The notes under the pieces were generated by a model. That model was not told where the DNA came from, did no database searches, and saw only the letters and a list, made by a program, of their open reading frames with translations. Of a stretch of 10,677 nt of DNA, positions 7,602-10,677 are shown piece by piece. Location: NCBI GenBank assembly GCA_937925095.1, contig CALEXX010000029.1:1-10677 (forward strand). Direction: 5' to 3'. This DNA comes from an uncultured Leptotrichia sp. Lineage in GTDB: Bacteria > Fusobacteriota > Fusobacteriia > Fusobacteriales > Leptotrichiaceae. A program made the translations under genes and the position numbers. Numbering within the stretch: position 1 is the stretch's first letter; each line of letters opens with the position of its first letter.

Positions 7602-8330
7602 TTATCTCTTAGCAATAGCAGTGAAAGTAAATTTCTCAGGATGATGAATTATTGTTTCATACTGAAAAAGTGTTCCATTTGATAAATAGGCATGAGTTTC
7701 AATGACAACAACCATATTTATATCTTTTAATTTAAAATATTTTTGCTCTTCAGAAGTAATTTTTCTAAATTTTATTTCTCTACGAGAGTAGGCAATTTTT
7801 AATTTTAACTCTTTTTCTAAATATTCGTAAATAGAATTTTTTGCAATTTTCTCATTTAGAAATGGAACGATTCTTCTATCAAAAAATGAAGTAGAATAAT
7901 TCAGTACTTCACCATTTAATGAAGTAGTTCTAACAACCTTATAAAAATCAGAGTTTTCAGAAACTTGTAATTTATCCATGAGTTCCTTTATCCCTTGTAC
8001 AATATAAAGGCTTATTAATTCTTTTTCAAGATGAATATTTTGAATTTTATTAAGTTCTTGTGTAGTTTGAATAGAAGTCAAAGAAATATTTTCTAAATTT
8101 TTTTTCTCTAAAATAATTGACTTTTTTCCTTTTACTTTTTGAATGTGCCCCTCTGTTTCTAACATTGAAAGAGCTTTTCTCACAGTAAGTTTGGAAAAAT
8201 TATACTCTTCTGCCAAATCATCTTCTTTTTTTAAAAAATCACCAGGTTTAAGCTCTCCATTTTTTATTTTTTCTTTTATATCTTGATAAACTTTTTCATA
8301 TTTTTTCATTCGTTTATATAAACCTTTCAT
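7602..8330 (-). CDS. GntR-family (HutC/TreR-like) regulator with UTRA domain, second copy
   Basis: Sugar-responsive repressor or activator with the same architecture as the regulator at 152-859. It has a winged helix-turn-helix with recognition segment SKLTVRKALSML and wing IQKVKGKKSIIL, then a UTRA domain with FYKVVRTTSLNGE, SFFDRR, YSRREIKFR and the ending HHPEKFTF. From Met8 it aligns to the other copy over 235 residues without a gap (143 identities by hand count). The alignment and a GAAAGG ribosome-like site support Met8, ATG at 8307-8309, as the start rather than the upstream ATG at 8330, which lacks a ribosome site. It lies between the permease (convergent) and the GH4 gene (divergent), as in the L. 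buccalis alpha-glucoside locus. It most simply controls those two genes, probably in response to the phosphorylated disaccharide. Confidence 0.9.
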   Translation of the reverse strand: MKGLYKRMKKYEKVYQDIKEKIKNGELKPGDFLKKEDDLAEEYNFSKLTVRKALSMLETEGHIQKVKGKKSIILEKKNLENISLTSIQTTQELNKIQNIHLEKELISLYIVQGIKELMDKLQVSENSDFYKVVRTTSLNGEVLNYSTSFFDRRIVPFLNEKIAKNSIYEYLEKELKLKIAYSRREIKFRKITSEEQKYFKLKDINMVVVIETHAYLSNGTLFQYETIIHHPEKFTFTAIAKR

Positions 8331-8338
8331 AGAATTAT

Positions 8339-8405
8339 TATTTTACTCAAATTTTTAGGTATCAAATAATCAAATTTAATAAAGATAAATAAATTGAGTA
8401 AAATA
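8339..8405 (-). repeat. Perfect 12-bp inverted repeat in regulator leader
   Basis: TATTTTACTCAA (8339-8350) and TTGAGTAAAATA (8394-8405) are exact reverse complements, 43 nt apart. Given the minus-strand promoter at 8436-8464, both arms lie in the roughly 100-nt leader of the regulator mRNA. The proximal arm ends 8 nt before the upstream ATG. It could form a leader stem or be two halves of a looping site. Confidence 0.5.
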
Positions 8406-8435
8406 GATAAATTGCGTTAAATTAAATACAATTTT

Positions 8436-8464
8436 ATTATACAATAAATTACATAAAATATCAA
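8436..8464 (-). promoter_or_regulatory. Promoter of the second GntR regulator gene
   Basis: On the minus strand, TTGATA (8459-8464) and TATAAT (8436-8441) are separated by 17 nt. This predicts a leader of roughly 100 nt before the start codon, unusually long for this compact region. Confidence 0.7.
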
Positions 8465-8508
8465 CTTATATTAAAAGGTATATATATAAATCAAAAAAAA
8501 TAAAAAAG

Positions 8509-8551
8509 ATTTATACAAACCTATTGACTTTTTAAAAAAATATGCTATAAT
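8509..8551 (+). promoter_or_regulatory. GH4 gene promoter with diverged operator
   Basis: TTGACT (8524-8529), a 16-nt spacer and TATAAT (8546-8551). ATTTATACAAAC (8509-8520) sits exactly where ATTTACGTAAAT sits before the permease -35 and shares 8 of 12 bases. The spacers also match closely. Its core TTTATACAAA is only an imperfect palindrome. Confidence 0.75.
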
Positions 8552-8611
8552 AACTAATGAGGTAGGAAAGCAAAAAATATATAACTAATAAATTATAGGA
8601 GATGAGTATTT

Positions 8612-9934
8612 ATGAAAAAATTTTCAATTGTAGTAGCTGGTGGAGGGAGTACATTTACTCCAGGGATTGTTTTGATGTTGTTAGAAAACTTGGAAAAATT
8701 TCCAATTAGACAGATTAAATTTTATGATAATGACGCTGAAAGACAAGAAGTTATTGCAAAAGCATGTGACATTATAATAAAAGAAAAAGCACCTGATATT
8801 AATTTTGTTTATACAACAGATCCTGAAACAGCATTTACAGATGTTGACTTTGTTATGGCACATATAAGAGTAGGAAAATATGCAATGCGTGAAAAAGATG
8901 AAAAAATACCTTTGAAACATGGAGTATTAGGACAAGAAACTTGCGGACCAGGAGGAATTGCTTATGGAATGCGTTCAATTGGTGGAGTTCTTGAATTAGT
9001 TGACTTTATGGAAAAATATTCGCCAAATGCTTGGATGTTAAACTACTCAAATCCTGCAGCAATTGTAGCAGAAGCAACTAGAAGATTGCGTCCAAATTCT
9101 AAAATATTAAATATTTGTGATATGCCAATTGGAATTGAAATAAGAATGGCTGAAATGCTTGGATTGAAATCAAGAAAAGATATGGTAATCAGATACTTTG
9201 GATTGAATCACTTTGGTTGGTGGACAGACATTAGAGATAAACATGGAAAAGACTTAATGCCTGAATTAAAAGAAAAAGTTGCAAAAATAGGGTATAATGT
9301 AGAAATTGAAGGAGAAAATACTGAAGCAAGCTGGAATGATACATTTACAAAAGCAAGAGATGTATTTGCAGTTGACCCTACAACATTACCAAACACATAC
9401 TTAAAATACTACTTATTCCCTGACTATGTGGTAGAGCATTCAAACCCTAATCACACAAGAGCAAATGAAGTAATGGAAGGAAGAGAAAAGTTTGTATTTG
9501 GTGAATGTAGAGCAATCGCTGAAAAAGGAACTGCAAAAGATAGTAAACTTCATGTAGACGATCATGCTTCATATATAGTTGACTTGGCAAGAGCAATTGC
9601 TTATGATACAAAAGAAAGAATGTTGTTAATCGTAGAAAACGATGGAGCATTGTCAAACTTTGATCCAACTGCAATGGTAGAAGTACCTTGTTTAGTAGGT
9701 TCAAACGGACCTGAAAAAATTGTTCAAGGTAAAATTCCTCAATTCCAAAAAGGTTTAATGGAACAACAAGTTTCTGTTGAAAAATTAACAGTAGAAGCAT
9801 GGATCGAAGGTTCATACCAAAAATTATGGCAGGCAATTACATTATCAAGAACTGTGCCAAGTGCATCTGTTGCAAAAGCAATATTGGATGATTTAATCGA
9901 AGCTAATAAGGACTTCTGGCCAGTGTTGAAATAG
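8612..9934 (+). CDS. 6-phospho-alpha-glucosidase (GH4, NAD- and metal-dependent)
   Basis: Cytoplasmic glycosidase that hydrolyses 6'-phosphorylated alpha-glucosides (maltose-6'-P, phosphorylated sucrose isomers) to glucose-6-phosphate and the free sugar by the oxidation-elimination mechanism of GH4. The 440-residue length is typical. The N-terminal Rossmann motif VVAGGGSTFTPG (7-18) binds NAD. CDMP at 169-172 is the signature reported for the phospho-alpha-glucosidase clade, as opposed to CNVP in phospho-beta-glucosidases. Cys169 and His200 (GLNHFGWW) are the expected Mn2+ ligands. NYSNPAA (144-150) is also characteristic. AGGAG at 8597-8601 lies 10 nt before the ATG. The L. buccalis homologue (Pagl) was purified and shown to need NAD+ and Mn2+. 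It has its own promoter and is divergent from the regulator gene. The names pagl, simB, malH or glvA are used in different species. Confidence 0.97.
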   Translation: MKKFSIVVAGGGSTFTPGIVLMLLENLEKFPIRQIKFYDNDAERQEVIAKACDIIIKEKAPDINFVYTTDPETAFTDVDFVMAHIRVGKYAMREKDEKIPLKHGVLGQETCGPGGIAYGMRSIGGVLELVDFMEKYSPNAWMLNYSNPAAIVAEATRRLRPNSKILNICDMPIGIEIRMAEMLGLKSRKDMVIRYFGLNHFGWWTDIRDKHGKDLMPELKEKVAKIGYNVEIEGENTEASWNDTFTKARDVFAVDPTTLPNTYLKYYLFPDYVVEHSNPNHTRANEVMEGREKFVFGECRAIAEKGTAKDSKLHVDDHASYIVDLARAIAYDTKERMLLIVENDGALSNFDPTAMVEVPCLVGSNGPEKIVQGKIPQFQKGLMEQQVSVEKLTVEAWIEGSYQKLWQAITLSRTVPSASVAKAILDDLIEANKDFWPVLK

Positions 9935-9977
9935 ATTACATTTGAATAATTTTAAAATGAAAATAAATTTTTAGTGC

Positions 9978-10008
9978 TTGAAATGTTATTTGATTTATGA
10001 TATATAAT
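9978..10008 (+). promoter_or_regulatory. Possible promoter inside GH4 3' region
   Basis: TTGAAA (9978-9983), 17 nt, TATATA (10001-10006), or TATAAT at 10003-10008 with 19-nt spacing. Transcription from here to the terminator at 10061-10097 would make an RNA of about 85 nt. In DNA this AT-rich such matches are frequent, so confidence is low. Confidence 0.25.
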
Positions 10009-10060
10009 TCTGAAAAAAGAAAACCAACTATTTCGTTTGGAAATAAAAAATTTGCAGAAG

Positions 10061-10097
10061 AAAAGGCTCTATTCTTTATTGAATGGGGTCTTTTTTT
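10061..10097 (+). terminator. Terminator of the GH4 transcript
   Basis: GGCTCTATTC (10065-10074) and GAATGGGGTC (10081-10090) form a 10-bp stem with three G-U pairs, extended by AAAA/TTTT. The loop is 6 nt and seven T residues follow. It lies unusually far (over 125 nt) from the GH4 stop codon. Confidence 0.85.
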
Positions 10098-10107
10098 ATG
10101 ATATAAT
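10079..10107 (+). promoter_or_regulatory. Extended -10 promoter overlapping the terminator
   Basis: TTGAAT (10079-10084), a 17-nt spacer and TATAAT (10102-10107), preceded by TG at the extended -10 position. The -35 lies in the loop and right arm of the terminator stem. It would drive the 21-codon ORF at 10165 and probably the GH13 gene. Confidence 0.65.
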
Positions 10108-10113
10108 TACCAA

Positions 10114-10133
10114 GTTAGTTCTGCAAAACTAAC
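10114..10133 (+). promoter_or_regulatory. Stem-loop at predicted mRNA 5' end
   Basis: GTTAGTT (10114-10120) and AACTAAC (10127-10133) form a 7-bp perfect stem with a 6-nt loop, 6 nt after the -10. It begins at or near the predicted transcript start, so it may be a 5' stabilising hairpin or an operator covering the start site. Confidence 0.5.
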
Positions 10134-10164
10134 AAACAAATGGGACAGTTGGGAGGTGGTAAAA

Positions 10165-10230
10165 ATGAATTGGGATTTTACTATTTTGATAACTATAGTC
10201 ATTTTGTTTTTGATTATTAGTAAAAAATAG
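10165..10230 (+). CDS. 21-residue hydrophobic single-helix peptide
   Basis: Short ORF that I do not recognise. It begins MNWDFTIL and ends IISKK, with an uninterrupted run of Ile, Leu, Val, Phe and Thr between, long enough for one transmembrane helix with positive residues at the C-terminus. Support for translation is unusually good for so small an ORF: GGAGG at 10152-10156 lies 8 nt before the ATG, and an extended -10 promoter with a 5' stem-loop lies upstream. Possibilities are a small membrane protein modulating sugar uptake, a type I toxin-like peptide, or a leader peptide ahead of the GH13 gene. No antisense promoter was seen, so a toxin-antitoxin reading is not supported by the sequence alone. 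Confidence 0.5.
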   Translation: MNWDFTILITIVILFLIISKK

Positions 10231-10245
10231 TTAAAATTCATCATC

Positions 10246-10290
10246 GGCATCACCTTAATGCCTGTTAATCTGTATATTTAGATTGGCAGG
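10246..10290 (+). other. Two overlapping hairpins between peptide ORF and GH13 gene
   Basis: GGCAT (10246-10250) can pair with ATGCC (10258-10262). CCTGTTAATCT (10261-10271) can pair with AGATTGGCAGG (10280-10290) in an 11-bp stem with two G-U pairs. The two share CC at 10261-10262 and so compete at their edges. The second is followed by TTTAAAAAAA, not a convincing T-tract, so it is a weak terminator at best and may be an attenuator or mRNA processing or stability element. Confidence 0.45.
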
Positions 10291-10328
10291 TTTAAAAAAA
10301 TGACTTTATTAAATATGAAGGAGAAAAT

Positions 10329-10677
10329 ATGGATACAAAAAAATTAGATAAAAAATGGTGGAAGAAAGAAGTTGGATATCAAATATATCCAAGAAGTTTT
10401 TATGACAGCAACAATGATGGAATTGGAGACTTGAATGGAATTACTGAAAAATTGGATTATCTAAAAGAACTGGGGATAACTCTTATCTGGATTTGTCCTG
10501 TGTATAAGTCGCCAATGGATGACAATGGATACGACATTTCAGATTACTATGATGTAAATCCTGAATTTGGAACAAAGGAAGATTTAGAAAGATTAATTTC
10601 AGAGGCAGAAAAAAGAGGAATAAAGATAATTTTGGACTTGGTAATTAATCATACTTCTGATGAGCATGAGTGGTTTT
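10329..10677 (+). CDS. GH13 alpha-glucosidase, oligo-1,6-glucosidase type (5' part)
   Basis: Only the first 116 residues are in the window; the gene continues to the right. WWKKEVGYQIYPRSFYDSN is the standard opening of GH13 alpha-glucosidases. DSNNDGIGD (26-34) resembles the calcium-binding loop of oligo-1,6-glucosidases. SPMDDNGYDISDY (61-73) and DLVINHTSDEH (103-113, conserved region I of the (beta/alpha)8 barrel) follow. The subgroup includes oligo-1,6-glucosidase (MalL), dextran glucosidase and trehalose-6-phosphate hydrolase, which cannot be separated from this fragment. With MalQ and a phosphorylase nearby, hydrolysis of isomaltose- or maltose-type oligosaccharides in the cytoplasm is likely. 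AAGGAG at 10318-10323 is 5 nt from the ATG. No independent promoter is convincing, so it probably shares the one at 10079-10107. Confidence 0.9.
   Translation, partial: MDTKKLDKKWWKKEVGYQIYPRSFYDSNNDGIGDLNGITEKLDYLKELGITLIWICPVYKSPMDDNGYDISDYYDVNPEFGTKEDLERLISEAEKRGIKIILDLVINHTSDEHEWF

Noticed and set aside
10283..10312. TTGGCA ... TATTAA promoter-like pair before the GH13 gene
   Set aside because: The -35 is part of a hairpin arm, the spacing is 18 nt with a poor -10, and the transcript would begin at the ribosome site.
10100..10330. Antisense RNA pairing with the 21-codon ORF (type I toxin-antitoxin)
   Set aside because: No convincing minus-strand promoter with good -35/-10 spacing and no minus-strand terminator with a T-run were seen.
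1..10677. CRISPR arrays, tRNA or rRNA genes, insertion sequences, phage genes
   Set aside because: No regular repeat-spacer pattern, tRNA-like fold, transposase or integrase sequence is visible; the window is an ordinary metabolic cluster.

Overview
The window is very AT-rich DNA from an anaerobic sugar fermenter, most likely a Leptotrichia-like member of the Fusobacteriota. The base composition, short intergenic regions and strong AGGAGG-type ribosome sites fit. The right half matches a locus described in Leptotrichia buccalis: three contiguous genes for a family-4 phospho-alpha-glucosidase, a GntR regulator and a PTS EIICB, proposed to handle sucrose isomers. The genus is inferred from recall of that locus, not from a database search.

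Layout: (1) 1-151, a terminator for a + strand gene lying left of the window. (2) 152-2382, a minus-strand pair, malQ (4-alpha-glucanotransferase) followed by a GntR/UTRA regulator. (3) 2383-2544, a divergent promoter region. (4) 2545-4842, an alpha-glucan phosphorylase, with a terminator after it. (5) 4980-5771, a cytoplasmic endonuclease/exonuclease/phosphatase-fold protein that I read as a candidate maltose-6'-phosphate phosphatase. (6) 5915-7495, a PTS EIICB alpha-glucoside permease. (7) 7602-8330, minus strand, a second GntR/UTRA regulator, 61% identical to the first by hand count. (8) 8612-9934, an NAD/metal-dependent 6-phospho-alpha-glucosidase (GH4). (9) 9935-10328, a gap of almost 400 bases holding a terminator, an overlapping extended -10 promoter, a 21-residue hydrophobic ORF and two hairpins. 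(10) 10329 to the window end, the N-terminus of a GH13 oligo-1,6-glucosidase-type enzyme.

The genes form one alpha-glucoside module. EIICB would import maltose-like disaccharides as 6'-phosphates. These can be hydrolysed by the GH4 enzyme, or possibly dephosphorylated by the phosphatase to free maltose. MalQ, the phosphorylase and the GH13 enzyme could then process the free maltose. The cluster would therefore join a phospho-hydrolase route and a phosphorolytic route.

The most striking non-coding signal is a 31-bp identical promoter/operator block in front of both the phosphorylase and the permease. It is a TTTACGTAAA palindrome, a consensus -35 and the start of the spacer. A diverged copy with the same geometry lies in front of the GH4 gene. 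With two sister GntR regulators in the cluster, this suggests a duplicated regulatory circuit that is beginning to diverge. All promoter, operator and terminator calls were made by eye.
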